Shown here piece by piece: positions 1-13,300 of a stretch of DNA of 64,000 bases; position 1 is the stretch's first letter, and each line of letters starts with the position of its first letter. The DNA is taken from positions 107,524,940 through 107,588,939 of the forward strand of contig OW121742.1 of the NCBI GenBank assembly GCA_933228675.1, read 5' to 3'. The notes beneath the pieces are model-generated. The model searched no databases. It was not told the origin of the DNA and was given only the letters and a program-made list of their open reading frames with translations. The position numbers were made by a program, and so were the translations under genes. This DNA is from Stomorhina lunata (taxonomy: Eukaryota; Arthropoda; Insecta; Diptera; Rhiniidae).

Positions 1-1850
1 GAATTTTGAACAACATAACAGAAATACAAATTTTTTGTATAAAAATTTTTTAAACGAAAAATTGTATATAGAAAAAATTTTAAGACAAACAATTTTCTAT
101 AGAAAAGTTATTTAGACGAACAATTTTTTAATTCCCAAAATTTTTAGACGAAAATCTTTTTAAGACGAAAAATTTTCTACAGAAAAAATTTTTAGACGAA
201 AAATTTTTTATAGAAAAAATTTTTAGACGAAAAGTTTTCTATAGAACAATTTTTTAGACGAAAAATTTTCAATAGAGAAATTTTTTAGACGAAAAATTTT
301 CTATAGAACAATTTTTTAGACTAAAAATTTTCTATAGAACAATTTTTTAGACAAAAAATTTTCTATAGAAAAATTTTTCTACAGAAAAAATTTTTCTACA
401 GAAAACTTTCTATAAAAAAATTTTTCAGACAAAAAATTTTCTATCGAAAATTTTTTAGACGCAAAATTTTCTACAGAAAAATTTTTCAGACGAAAAATTT
501 TTAATAGATGAAAAATTTTCTATAGAAAATTTTTTTAAATGAAAAATTTTCTACAGAAAAATTTTTTGGACGAAAAATTTTCTAAAGAAAAATTTTTTGG
601 CGAAGAATTTTATATAAAAAAAATATTTTAGACAAAAAAGATTTTCTATAGAATTTTTTTTTGACAAATCGTCTATAGAAAAGTTTTTATACAAAACATT
701 TTCTATAGAAAAATTTTTTATATGAAAAATTTGTATACGCAAAATTTTTAATTGAAAAATTTTTGATACGAAAAATTTTCCATAGAAAAATTTTTTATAC
801 GACAAATTTTCAATATAATCATTTTTTAGACGAAAAATTTTCTATAGAAAAGCTTTTTAGACGAAAAGTTTTCTATAGAAAAATATTTTAGACGAAAAAA
901 TTTCTATAGAAAACTTTTTTAGACGAAAAATTTTTTAGATGAAAAATTTTCAATATAATCATTTTTAGACGAAAAATTTTCTATAGAAAAATTTTTTAGA
1001 TGAAAAATTTTCTATAGAAAAATTTTTTAGACAAAAAATTTTCAATAGAAAATTTTTTAGACGAAAAATTTTCGATAGAAAAATTTTTAGACGAAAAATT
1101 TTCTATAGAAAAATTTTTTAGACGAAAAAATTTCTATAGAAACATTTTTTAAGATTAAAAAAATTTCCCATAGAAAACATTTTTAGAGTAACAATTTTCT
1201 GTTGAAAAATATTCGTTAAGTTCTTATGCGAAAAATTTTCTATAGAAAAATTGTTTATATGAAAATTTTGAATAGAAAATTTTTTGTACGGAAAATTTTT
1301 GATAAAAAAAATGTTAGATGAACAATTTTTTATACAAACTTTTTTTAGACGAAAAGTTTTCTATAGAAACATTTTTTAAAAAAATGTTGTATAGAAAAAT
1401 TTTGTAAAGGAACATTTTTTAGACGAAAAATTTTCTTCATAAACATTTTGGACGAAAAATTTTCTATAGAAGGAAAAATTTTCTATAGAAGGAAAAATTT
1501 TCTATAGAAGGAACAATTTTCTATAGAAGGAAAAATTTTCTATAAAAAATTTTTAGACGAACATTTTTTTGGACGAAAATTTTCTATAGAAAATTTTTTC
1601 ATACGAAAAATTCTTTAGAAAAATTTATTATACGAAAGATTTTCTATAGAAAAATTTTTAAGACGTAAAATTTTCTTTAGAAAATGTTTCTTTTAAAAAT
1701 TCTTTAGAAAAATTTATTATACGAAAAATTTTCTATAGAAATTTTTTTTAAACCAATAATTTTCTTTAGAAAAGCTTTTTTAAGAAAAAGTTTTATACGA
1801 ACAATTTTTTATACGAAATATTGTATATATGAACACTTTTCTTTATTTAA
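1..1850. repeat. 31-bp satellite, variant 1 (AGACG linker)
   Basis: Degenerate tandem repeats of about 31 bp. Each unit has the palindromic core TTTTCTATAGAAAA followed by an AT-rich linker close to AATTTTTTAGACGAAAA. The array continues off the left edge of the window. Units are strongly diverged, with many 1-3 bp indels, which suggests an old array or the edge of one. Around 1460-1540 a shorter form (core plus GAAGGAAAAA) repeats about every 21-22 bp. Open frames in this block are products of the repeat, not genes. Confidence 0.9.
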
Positions 1851-1859
1851 ATCTTATCA

Positions 1860-2640
1860 AAAATATTTCAATAGAAAATTTGTCGTATAAAAAATTTTTC
1901 TATAGAAAATTTTTCGTATAAAAAAATTTTCTATAGAAAATTTTCGTATAAAAAATTTTTCTATAGAAAATTTTCGTATAAAAAATTTTTCTATAGAAAT
2001 TTTTTCGTATAAAAAATTTTACTATAGAAAATTTTTCGTATAAAAAATTTTTCTATAAAAATTTTTCGTATAAAAAATTTTTCTATAGAAAATTTTTTGT
2101 ATAACAAATTTTTCTATTGAAAATTTTTCGTATAAAAAAAATTTTCTATAGAAAATTGTTCGTATAAAAAATTTTCTATAGAAATTTTTTCGTATAAAAA
2201 ATTTTACTATAGACAATTTTTCGAATAAAAAATTTTTCTATAGAAAATTTGTCGTATAAAATATTTTTCTATAGAAAATTTTTCGTATAAAAAATTTTTC
2301 TATAGAAAATTTTTCGTATAAAAAATTTTTCTAAAGAAAATTTTTCGTATAAAAAATTTTTCGATAGAAAATTCTTCGTATAAAAAATTTTTCTATAGAA
2401 AATTTTTGCATAAAATACTTTTCTAAAGAAAATTATTCGCATAACAAATGTTTCTATAGAAAATTTTTTATAAAAAATTTTTCTATAGAAAGTTTTTCGT
2501 ATAAAAAGTTTTTCTTCTATAAAATTTTTCGTATAAAAAATATTTCTTTAAAAAATTTTTCGCATAAGAAATTTTTCTAATGAAAATTATTCTTATAAAA
2601 AATTTTTCAATAGAATAATTTCCGTATAAAAAGCTTTCTA
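1860..2640. repeat. 31-bp satellite, variant 2 (CGTATAAAA linker)
   Basis: Tandem units of about 31 bp with core TTCTATAGAAAATTTTT and linker CGTATAAAAAATTTT. The period and CTATAGAAAA core match the preceding block, but AGACG is replaced by CGTAT. The junction between variants is abrupt, near 1850. The copies are better conserved than in the first block. No coding potential is supported. Confidence 0.9.
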
Positions 2641-2855
2641 TTTTTCTTAAAGCATTACTAAAGCATTTATAAATATTACAAACTTCACTAAAGCTTTTAT
2701 AAGACTTGCTAAAGCTTTTATAAACTTAACAAAAGTTTTTATAAACTTTACTAAAGCTTTTTATGCTCAAATAAAGCTAATATAATCGTTAATCAAGCTT
2801 TTAAGATCTCCACTAAAGCTTTTATAAAATTTATTAAGGCTTTAACAAAGTCTTC
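2640..2855. repeat. Degenerate AAGCTTTTAT satellite, left part
   Basis: Imperfect repeats of about 20-21 bp built on CTAAAGCTTTTATAA. This is the same family as the cleaner block at 3115-3625. It lies between the 31-bp variant 2 array and a short block of the variant 3 satellite. Confidence 0.75.
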
Positions 2856-3115
2856 CTATCCTCAACTTTTCTATAGAAATGTCTTCCTATTGTCAACTTT
2901 TCTTTAGAAAGTCTTCCTTTCGTCAACTTTTCTTTAGAAGAGTCTTTTTTTCGTCAACTTTTCTTTAGATAATTCTTCCTATCGTTAACTTTTCTTTAGA
3001 AAAGTCTTCGTAACGTAAACTTTTCTTTAGAAAAGTCTTCTATCGTCAACTTTTCTTCAGAAACGTCTTCTATCGTCAACTTTGCTACAAAAAAGTCTTG
3101 CTATCGTCTTTTTAG
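2855..3115 (+). repeat. 31-bp satellite, variant 3, short block
   Basis: About eight diverged units with linker GTCTTCCTATCGTCAAC and core TTTTCTTTAGAAAA or TTTTCTATAGAAA. It is the same family as the 5320-6560 array, in + orientation. It interrupts the AAGCTT satellite, so the two satellites are interleaved. Confidence 0.85.
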
Positions 3116-3625
3116 CTTTCTAAAGCTGCGCTAAAGCTTTTATTAGCTTTACTTAAGCTTTTACTTAATATTTTATAAGCTTTACTAAAGCTTTTATAAG
3201 CTTTACTAAAGCTTTTATAAGCTTTACTAAAGCTTTTATAAGCTTTACTAAAGCTTTTATATGCTTTACTTAAGCGTTTATAAGCTTTACGAAAGCTTTT
3301 ATAAGCTTTATCAATGCTTTTATAAGCTATACTTAAGCTTTAATAAGCTTTACTGAAGTTTTTGTAAGCTTTACTAAAGCTTTTGTAAGCTTTACTAAAG
3401 CTTTTGTAAGCTTTACTAAAGCTTTTATAAGCTTTACTAAAGCTTTCATAAGCTTTACTAATGCTTTCATAAGCTTTACTAAAGCTTTCATAAGCTTTAC
3501 TAAAGCTTTCATAAGCTTTTCTAAAGCTTTTCAGAAGCTTTCCTAAAACTTTTATAAGCTTTACTTAGGCTTTTATGAGCTTTACTTCAACTTTTATAGA
3601 TTTATCTTAAGCTTAAAAGCTTTAC
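3115..3625. repeat. 21-bp AAGCTT satellite
   Basis: A tandem repeat with an exact 21-bp step (for example CTTTTATA at 3191, 3212 and 3233). The unit contains two AAGCTT palindromes separated by TACTAA. About 24 units are present, diverging toward the right edge. Weak single AAGCTTT copies continue to about 4640. Confidence 0.9.
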
Positions 3626-5320
3626 TGAAGATTGTAAAAAGTTTTGTTACTATTAAAGCTGCTTACAACTAACAATACCTTCCCATTTCTTGTGCTTTAA
3701 AAGGAGGGTGTTCAAATTGGAATGGAATGGAATAAATTTGTGATCAGTTGGGCGTAACATTTGTAACTGTTTTGTGTGTTTTGGTATGAATCAACTCAAA
3801 TTTGTTATTGTTATGCTGCTGTTGTTGTAATAGTTTCTGGTTCTAAATCTTCCAACTTTTTTCTTTTTTTTTGTAGTTGAGGTATTTAGTGTGGAAAGAT
3901 AAGAAGTTTAAAGGCAGAGGAGAAAAAATAAGTAGTACTCCCCATATTCAAGTGCCAGATGGATTTATTAGTTTAGAAAGGTTAATAAACTAAGACACGC
4001 ACACCCATTTACCCAACATTAGAACCGGCATAATTCTTTTTTTAGAAGTGTAACGAACAAATTCAATTCTCAGATATTAGGTCTATTAATTTTGTGTAAT
4101 AAAATGGAAAGAATTGATTTAAAAACGACCTGGGTGGTGGAAAGAAGAACTATTTATTTGAGTTTAAAATATGAATTTAGAACAGAATGGAAAGATTTTA
4201 TATTAAAGTGTGGGAGTTTTAGAGAAATAGATAAATTTAAATGAAAAGCTTTGGGCTTAAAAACACGTTGAGAAATAAATTTTCATAAGCCGTATAATAT
4301 ATTCTAAGTTTAGAATTTAAAGCTTTCAAGTTTCCCCATAATTTTTCCTGGAGCTTTGACTTTTAAACTTCATTTTATCAAAAAGAGCTTTAAGCTTTTT
4401 AATAATTTGTTAGAAAGACTCTTAATTTTGGTTAAGTATAGATTTTAATAAGCTTTTAATAAATTTTCTTTATTTGAATCTCCAATTTATCATTAAGAGC
4501 TAAAAGCTTTTTAATGTTATTTTGTAGATTAAAACTTTTTTCCTTAATAAGTCATTTAATTTTCCTAAAATATTTTTAGTGTTATAGTTTAAGGCAAAAA
4601 GCTTTCTATAAATCGTATTTTTTTTAAGCTTAAATTCCTAACCTGTCTTAGTTTTTGGGGAAAAACCAAGGAATATCTTAATTTTTCTAAGAATTTTGTT
4701 GTCAAAGTATTTCCATTAATCTTAATAGCATTTCTTTAAAGCCACCTTTAAATCACGTTTCAGAGTTTATGATTGTAGGTCTTTGGCTAAAAGTCTATTC
4801 AATTCAGTCTGTCTAAACGTCTGTCCATCAAAACCTCCTTCCATCTGTCTTTCCACCCGTCCGTCCGTCCTTCCTTCCATCCCACCAAATTCGTCTTTCC
4901 TTATTTTTTTGTTACTGTCTTCATTTTTTGAAGTCTTTATTCCTAAGAAAAGGGGCATTTACTCCATTTTCTTCTCAAAAGCTCCCACATAACACTTTTT
5001 ATTCAATCAGCAAATTTTTTACTATTTAGCTAAAATTTTCCTAAGATTTTCTTTATCTTGTGGTTTTGTTAAGTTTTTCTTTATCCACAAAATCGTGACA
5101 ATGAAAACATGGTTTTTGCGGTGGAAAATTTAATGAAGAAACTTTGAGAAGTTAAAAAAAACTTTAGAGAATTAATATGTTAAAGAATTTAATGATGTTT
5201 TAAAGAAAATAAAAAAAAAGTTTTAGAAATATAGAAAAATTGTTGATAATATGGGGCAAGTTTTAAGATAGACTGAAAATGTTATCTATAGAAATTTAGT
5301 CTTAATATCAACTTTTCTAA
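3625..5320. other. Non-coding AT-rich stretch, no gene seen
   Basis: No convincing coding region in either strand. Scattered AAGCTTT words (4230-4640) look like decayed edges of the neighbouring satellite. A CT/CCGT-rich simple-sequence patch at about 4800-4885 (CCGTCCGTCCGTCCTTCC) produces small open frames on both strands and is not gene-like. Confidence 0.6.
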
Positions 5321-6560
5321 AAAATTGACTTCCAATCGTCCATTTTTTTAAAGAAAATACTTCCTATTTTATACTTTTCTAAAGGAAAGTCTTCCTATCG
5401 TCAACTTTTATTTAGAAAAATCTTCCTATCGTCAACTTTTCTTTAGAAAAGTCTTCCTATCGTCAACTTTTCTATAGAAAAGTCTTCCTATCGTCAACTT
5501 TTCTATAGAAAAGTCTTCCTATCGTCAACTTTTCTATAGAAAAGTCTTCCTATCGTCAACTTTTCTATAGAAAAGTCTTCCTATCGTCAACTTTTCTATA
5601 GAAAAGTCTTCCTATCGTCAACTTTTCTATAGAAAAGTCTTCCTATCGTCAACTTTTCTATAGAAAAGTCTTCCTATCGTCAACTTTTCTATAGAAAAGT
5701 CTTCCTATCGTCAACTTTTCTATAGAAAAGTCTTCCTATCGTCAACTTTTCTATAGAAAAGTCTTCCTATCGTCAACTTTTCTATAGAAAAGTCTTCCTA
5801 TCGTCAACTTTTCTATAGAAAAGTCTTCCTATCGTCAACTTTTCTATAGAAAAGTCTTCCTATCGTCAACTTTTCTATAGAAAAGTCTTCCTATCGTCAA
5901 CTTTTCTATAGAAAAGTCTTCCTATCGTCAACTTTTCTATAGAAAAGTCTTCCTATCGTCAACTTTTCTATAGAAAAGTCTTCCTATCGTCAACTTTTCT
6001 TTAGAAAAGTCTTCCTATCGTCAACTTTTCTTTAGAAAAGTCTTCCTATCGTCAACTTTTCTATAGAAAAGTCTTCCTATCGTCAACTTTTCTATAGAAA
6101 AGTCTTCCTATCGTCAACTTTTCTATAGAAAAGTCGTACTATCGTCAACTTTTCTATAGAAAAGTCGTACTATCGTCAACTTTTCTTTAGAAAAGTCTTC
6201 CTATCGTCAACTTTTCTTTAGAAAAGTCTTCCTATCGTCAACTTTTCTTTAGAAAAGTCTTCCTATCGTCAACTTTTCTATAGAAATGTCTTCCTTTCAG
6301 TCAACTTTTCTTTAGAAAAGTCTTCCAATCGTCAACTTTTCTTTAGAAAAGTCTTCCGTTCAGTCAACTTTTCTATAGAAATGTCTTTCGTGCGGTCAAC
6401 TTTTCTATAGAAATGTCTTCCTTTAGTCAACTTTTCTATAGAAATGTCTTCCTTTCGGTCAACTTTTCTATAGAAATGTCTTTCTTTCAGTCAAATTTTC
6501 TATAGAAATTGGTTCCTTTTAGTCAACTTTTCTATAGAAAAGTTTTTCTATCATTAACCA
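5320..6560 (+). repeat. 31-bp satellite, variant 3 (CTTCCTATCG linker), block A
   Basis: About 37 units of 31 bp: a 14-bp palindrome TTTTCTATAGAAAA plus the 17-bp linker GTCTTCCTATCGTCAAC. The centre (about 5450-6120) is nearly uniform. The ends carry diverged forms, for example CTTTAGAAAA cores, GTCGTACTATCG linkers near 6135-6175, and TTCAGTC or TTCGGTC linkers after 6290. Homogenised centre and decayed edges are the pattern expected of unequal exchange. Confidence 0.95.
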
Positions 6561-7300
6561 GAAATGAGCTTTGTCCAAAATTTGTATTTTTTGTTATAAA
6601 AAATTTCGGATTCTATGAGGGATTTTAAGATGTTTTGGAACTCGTGTGATAGATTCATACTGGAAATATAACACGTTCTAAAGACAATGGCTTAAAGATT
6701 TAAAAGTATTTTAAATATTTTGCATATTCTTGCATTTTTGCACAATTTATACAAAATAAAACATTTTTCTTTTAAATTTTTGTAACCACTTGACCCAAAT
6801 TGATAATATTAGCTTTAAATTTCCTTAATTCAATTATTATTATTTTTTTGCACAATTTCTATTTTGTATCTAATTCTTTTTAATACCCATTTACTTACTT
6901 ACAAACACATTAATTAAACAATTTCAAATATGAAATAATCCAACAAACACACTTAAATATCCACAAGTAAAAAAACTAAAACTACTTAATTATACTTGAG
7001 TAATGGCTACTATTACTTGCTTACGCTTAAAACGTTTAAAATGATATTTATCATTAATGACACTGACATTGACATTCAATTTGAATCATATTAAGGAGAA
7101 ATAAAGAGGAGAGAAGAGAGAGTATGAATTTCAAACATGATTACGGTATTAAGAATGACATATATTTTGAATGACAGCAAAAGAATTACAAATTTAGGTT
7201 GTATTTTTAAGAAATGTTACTTAAATTTTTAATTTTATGTTTATTTTTAGCAAATTTTATTTAGTTTTCAATCAATAATTTTCAATTTTTCATTGTTGAC
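6560..7300. other. Non-coding AT-rich stretch
   Basis: Between a 31-bp satellite and the TTTAC dyad array. No coding frame, RNA gene or clear repeat is seen. A purine-rich patch (about 7095-7125) is the only local feature. Confidence 0.5.
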
Positions 7301-9990
7301 CTATATTTTACACGACGTAAATTGCGTAAAGTATACAATTTCTTTATGTTTTTTATGTAAATTTAGTATTATAGTGTTTTCAGTTATTAATTACACTTTT
7401 ATTACATTGTTTACCCATTATTTACATGATGTCAACAATGTAAAAAATTAAATTTCTTAACAATTTCGACTTCTATTTTGATTTTTTGTAGCTTTGAGCA
7501 GATTTTTACTTTATTTAACTATTGTTTACACCATGTAAATAATGTAAAAAATTAAAATTTACATGAATTTTACGTTTGTTGAGAGATTTTAACATTATGA
7601 AGGTTTTTCAAACTATTTACCTATTGTTTACATGATGTTTACAATACATTTGCAATACATTTTTAAACTTTATCTTGATATTTAGGTTTTCTTAGACGAA
7701 TTTTGTATTATTTACCTATTGTTTACATGTTGTAAAGTATACAATTTCATTACATTTTTAATCTTGTTTTGGTTTTTAGTGTTTGTACTTATTAATTCGA
7801 CATTTATTACATTATTTACCCATTATTTACATTATGTCAACAATGTAAATAATTAAAAATCTTCGAAATTTTAAGAACTTTTTTTGGTTTTTTGATCCTT
7901 AGAAAAGTAATCTACACTATTTACCTATAACTTACGTTTTTTACCTATTGATTACATTATTTACCTAATATTTATGTATATGATGTCAACAATGTAAATA
8001 ATACAAAATCTTAGCAATTTAGTCATTTATTTTGGTTTTTTGATGCTTAGAAAAGTTATTTACATTATTTACCTGTAACTAACATTATTTACCTGTTGAT
8101 TACATTATTTACCCATTATTTATATGATGTCAACAATGTAAATAACTAAAAATCTTAGTAATTTTGAGAGCTTTTTTGGTATTTTCATGGTTAGAAACAT
8201 AATTTACATTATTTACCTATTGATTACATTATTTACCCACTATTTACATGATGTCAACAATGTAAAGAACTAAAAACCTTAGCAATTTTATCAACTTTTT
8301 TGATTTTTTGATGCTTAGAAATGTTATTTACATTATTTAACTATTATTTACATCATGTAAATAATGTAAAGATTTGAGATTCTCGATATTTTTCATTTTT
8401 CGTGAGGTTTTGGCATTTTAACTGGCTTTAGACCTAATTTACGTATAGTTTACACTATGTAAACGGTGTGAACAATTGCATTTCTTTACATTGATAAAAT
8501 TTATAATGATATTTAGGTTTTATAGGATGAATTTTACATTATTTACCTATTGTTTACATGATGTTAATAATATAAAGTCTGAAAATTCTTAACATTTAAA
8601 AAATATTATTCAATATTTTTTAGTTTTACTTCATGATTTCATATTAATTCCATTATTTACGTGATTTAAGTATTAAATATTCTTTGCATTTTTGGCAATT
8701 ATGTTCGTTTTTCATGTTTTTAACACTAATTTACATGATTTACATATTATTTACATTATGTAAACAATGTAAATAATTTAAATTTACAAGATATTTAAGT
8801 TTGTAATGAGATTTTAATATTATAACAACCCTTTAACATTGTTTACCTATTGTTTACACGATTAAAACAGTGTAAACAATTGGAATTATAATATTAAAAG
8901 CATGGAAACAATTATATTTCTTAACACTTTCGGTTCTTATTCTGGTATTTAGGAGTTTTAAGGAATTTTTTACATTATTTACACATAATTTACACGATGT
9001 AAATGATGTCAAGCCTTTAGCGCCATTTACTTTTAACACCATTTACCTATTGTTTACACTATTCAGACAGTGTAAACAATTGGAATTAATCAATTTACAC
9101 ATGTAAACAAATAGATTTCTTAACATTTAAGGTTTTTTTTGGTGTCTAGAAGTTTTAAGGAATTTTTTACATTATTTACATGTAATTTACACGATGTAGA
9201 TAATGTCAAGAATGAAATTTTTATTACATTCTAAAATTGTTAAATATTGTATTATTTACATGATGTAAAAAAAGTAAATAACTGTAATCTACTATTTACA
9301 TCATATAAACAATTAGATTTCTTAGCATTTTAGATACATATTCATATATTAAGGAGTTTTGAGACAATTTTGACTTTATTTACCCATTGTTTACATTATG
9401 TAAACAATGTCACAAATTATTTTTATCGAGTTTTTATTAATTTATTGAAGAGAAAATGTTAAATTATTATATTTTGCAATATTTACATGGTGCAAATAAG
9501 TTCAACAATCGAAATTATACTATTTACCCCATGTAAACAATTAAGTATTTTATCCAATTTTGGGAAATTTTATGTTACTTTTGTGCTGGTACACAAACTT
9601 TGCAATGTCTACCCAATGTTTTCGGGTGTAAAAAATGTCATAAGTTGAAAAAGAACAATTTTCTATCAGTTTAAGGTTATTTACATGGTGTAAATAAGTT
9701 CAACAATTGAAATTATACTATTTACATCATGTAAACAATTTAGTTTTTCTACAATTTTGGGACTTTTTTAGATACTTTTATACTGGAAGACAAATTTTAT
9801 GTTGTTTATCCAAAATTTTCAAGTGTAAATAATGTCATAAGTTGAAAAAGATTTTCTATCATTTTAAGGTTAAAAATTGACCATATATGATATTTTGCAT
9901 TATTTACATGGTGTAAAGTTTGCTTAATGTTATATTCAGATTATTTACTTAATGTAAATAGTGAGAGTTTTTTACATTGTAATGAAATAT
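7300..9990. repeat. TTTACAT/ATGTAAA dyad array upstream of the claudin-like gene
   Basis: A dense series of degenerate palindromic modules near TTTACATGATGTAAACAATG, each usually preceded by TTTACCTATTG or TTTACCCATTA and followed by TAAATAATT. Modules recur roughly every 80-130 bp with AT-rich filler. The same array continues inside intron 3 of the gene at 11014-15363. An acceptor-like site at 10186 suggests this block is also intronic, in a 5'UTR intron, but the upstream exon is not identified. Confidence 0.85.
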
Positions 9991-10019
9991 ATTTAGACAA
10001 TTTGACGGGTATTTCTTCA

Positions 10020-10170
10020 ATTTATTTTACTAACATTTCTTCATATTTATAAAAATTTATTGAAATTTACAAAAATTTCTTCATATTAACAAAAATTTCT
10101 TCATATTTACAAAAATTTCTTCATATTTACAAAAATTTCTTCAATTTTACTAAAATTCATTTATTTTATT
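10020..10170. repeat. 20-bp minisatellite
   Basis: About six copies of a 20-bp unit (CTTCATATTTACAAAAATTT). The step is exactly 20 bp between about 10075 and 10140. It lies just upstream of the probable 5'UTR splice acceptor. Confidence 0.85.
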
Positions 10171-10183
10171 ATTTCTTTCATTT

Positions 10184-10319
10184 CAGTTCTACTGATCTCT
10201 TCATCACTTGATGTCATTCATATCTTCTTTCTTAGTTGTCGCTGAGTCTTAAGGCTTCAGATTTTCCACCCTTATTTCTTTGGTCGTCTCTCGTTTGCGA
10301 CTATGCTGATCATCAAAAC
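10184..10319 (+). promoter_or_regulatory. Probable splice acceptor and 5'UTR of the claudin-like gene
   Basis: A pyrimidine-rich tract ends in TTTCATTTCAG (CAG at 10184-10186), like a 3' splice site. The following 133 bp to the ATG at 10320 would be 5'UTR. An in-frame CTG/ATG-less extension is open from 10236, but the residues it would add are not claudin-like. The start at 10320 has the better context (CAAAACATGG, matching the fly AAAATG preference). The upstream noncoding exon and promoter are not identified, so this is an inference. Confidence 0.45.
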
Positions 10320-13300
10320 ATGGCCAAATCGAAAATTGCTCTTTATGCTGCTGGCGTAACTTGTTTGGGTTTTATATGTTTCGCTCTAGCCTCAGCTGCC
10401 ATTGGTATACCGATTTGGGGCTATTATGCCACGCCCTCGGGAGGCTATGATTATGATAATGGTTATTTCGGACCGTTTAAGGTGTGTAAACAGTTAGCCT
10501 ATAATCGAGAGAAGTGCGGTAGTGATGTATCGAAATTTAGATTATCATGTAAGTAGATTTTAAAGAATTTACATAGAATTTTAAATAATTAATGTCTTTT
10601 CTCTAGCCGCCATTTTCATTAGTGGCATTTTTGCCATTTTAAGCTCAGCTGCCTTTGGCTTATTTTGCATTTTGTCCATCATACAAATCGCCATGATTTC
10701 ATCGCGTGAAAAGGTGGTCATGTCTTATTCCAGTTTGGTGATGACCAAAATGGTCCTATCGCTAATTGGGGGTAAGTTTTGAGTTTAGTAAAAGAATAAT
10801 GTCAATTCATTTCGTTAAATGACATGTTAAATGAGCTTAACAGTTTAATTGCATTAATTTGCTTTATTTTTTTTGTATTTTACCTCATTTTTATCTCATT
10901 TGCCATTTCTAGGCCTTCTAGCTTTGGTGGCCACTGTTATGTTTGCTGTACAGATTGATGAATCTGAAAAATATGGTTTTCGTGTATCACGAGGAGTATC
11001 ATTTTATTTACAGGTATTACTCATTTACTATTATTTACATGTAAATTTTTCAAAATTTTGTAATTATATTGACTTGAACATTCTTAAATTGTGAAAATTA
11101 AGGGCTAATTTTGCTTTATATACCATTTGTTTACAAAATGTAAAGTATTTTACTATTATTTACACAATGTAAATGAAGTAAAGTACACTATTTCTTTCCT
11201 TTTTGGAGTCTTTGTTAGTATTTTGGTGTTTTTACCTATTAATTACATGTTTATTATATTATTTACCCATTGTTTACATGATGTAAACAATGAAAATAAA
11301 TTAATTTCTTAGTAATTTTAACATTTACCTTGGTTTTTTGATATTTTAGACAGTAATTTACATTATTTACCTATTGTTTACACCATCTAAGCAATGTAAA
11401 CTATTAAAATTTTCAAGTTGTTTTTGTTTGTATTAAGAGTTGTCCATTATATCAGTCTTTTAAAACTATTTAATAATTGTTTACATAATGTAGACAGTGT
11501 AAAAAATTGTTTACACAATGTAAAATATTAAAATTTACATGTTGTTTTAGTTTCTTGAGATATTTTAAGATTTTAACAGACTCTTAACCCTATTTACCTA
11601 TTGTTTACACGAAGTAGACAGTGTCAACAATTAAATTCATTTACATTTCTAAACTTTATCATGATATAAACTAATTTTTGGGATGAATTTTACATTATAC
11701 CGATTGTTTACATAGTGTAAATTATTTGGCACAAGTTTTACATTATTTACCTATTGTTTACATGATATTAAAAATGTATATAATTCAAATTTCTAAGTAA
11801 TTTCTTGATAAATTTTAGTTTTTTTGATATATTTGAGAGTGATATTAGTGATTTTATTTATTTATTCAATATTTACACCATGTAAACAATGTAAATTATT
11901 AAAATTTACAATATATTTTTGTTTGTATGTATTAAGATTTTTGAATTATATCAGGCTTTTAGAACTATTAAATAATTGTTTACATAATGCAAACAGTGTA
12001 AACAATTGTTTACACCATGAAATGTATTAAAATTTACATATTTCCTTGGTTTGTTGAGATATTTTAACATTTAATCAGGCCTTTAATACTATTAACCTAT
12101 TGTTTACACAATGTAGACAGTGTCAACAATGAAATATGTTGACATTAATAAACTTAATCCTGATATTTAGTTGTTTTGGGATGAATTTTACATTACTTAA
12201 CTATTGTTTAAATAGTATAAATTATTTTGGATGAATTCTACATTATTTACCTATTGTTTACATGATGTAAAATATATAAAGCATAAAATTTACCTAAGTT
12301 TTTTATTCTTATAGAGGTTTAAGGTATTTTTACTTATTAATTACACATTATTACATCATTTACCCATTATTTACACGATGTAAGCAATGTAAATAATTAA
12401 AAATCTTAGTAATTTCTTAATAAATTTTATTTTTTTGATATTTTTAACGGTAATTTTAATTATTTACCCATTATTTACACCAATTAAACAGTGTAAAGTA
12501 TTAAAATTTACAAGATTTTATCGATTGTATGAAGATTTGTACTTAATAATAGATTTTTAAAACTATTCAACAATTGTTTACATTATGTATACAGTGTAAA
12601 GAATTATTTACCTCATGTAAAACAGTGCCAGCAATTACATTTCTTTACATTTATAAATTTTTTCATGATATTTAGGCACTCTTTGACGAATTTTACATTC
12701 TTTACCTGTTGCTTACATGATTTAAAAGGTGTGAAGTATAAAATATCTTTATATTTTTTAAATTTATTTAGTATTTTGATGTTTTTACATATTTATTACA
12801 CATTTATTAAATTATTTACTCACTATTTACATGATCTAAACGATGTAAATAGCTAAATATCTTAAAAATTTCTACATATACATCAGTTTTATGATATTTA
12901 CCAATACATTTCATGTTTTTGTTTTATTATTTACTCATTATTTACGTGATAAAAACAATTTAAATAACTTAATATCTAAGCAATGTACTTAACTTTTATG
13001 ATATTTTGAGCAGTAATTAACCATATTTACCCTTAATTTACACGAATTTTACATGTTTACCTGGTGTAAATTATGTAAAATATGATATTTCTTTAAAGTT
13101 TTTAATCTTATTTAGAATTTTATTGTTTTCACTCAATTTTTACACTCTTTTTAATTCTTTAACTTATTATTTACATGATGTAAACAATGCAAATAATTAA
13201 TATTCTTAGCAATTTTGACACTTAATTCAGTTTTTCCATATTTTGAGGAGTATTTTACATTATTCAGCTATTGTTTACACCATGTAAACAATGTAAAGAA

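Noticed and set aside
551..2216. Lys/Phe/Ile-rich open frames on the - strand
   Set aside because: They lie wholly inside AT-rich 31-bp satellites and reflect base composition.
5320..6560. CRISPR-like array of palindromic repeats and spacers
   Set aside because: The 14-bp palindrome and 17-bp linker are both repeated, so there are no unique spacers; no cas genes; the context is eukaryotic with introns.
10236..10319. 28-residue N-terminal extension of the claudin-like protein
   Set aside because: Claudins begin a few residues before the first membrane segment, and the ATG at 10320 has the better fly start context.
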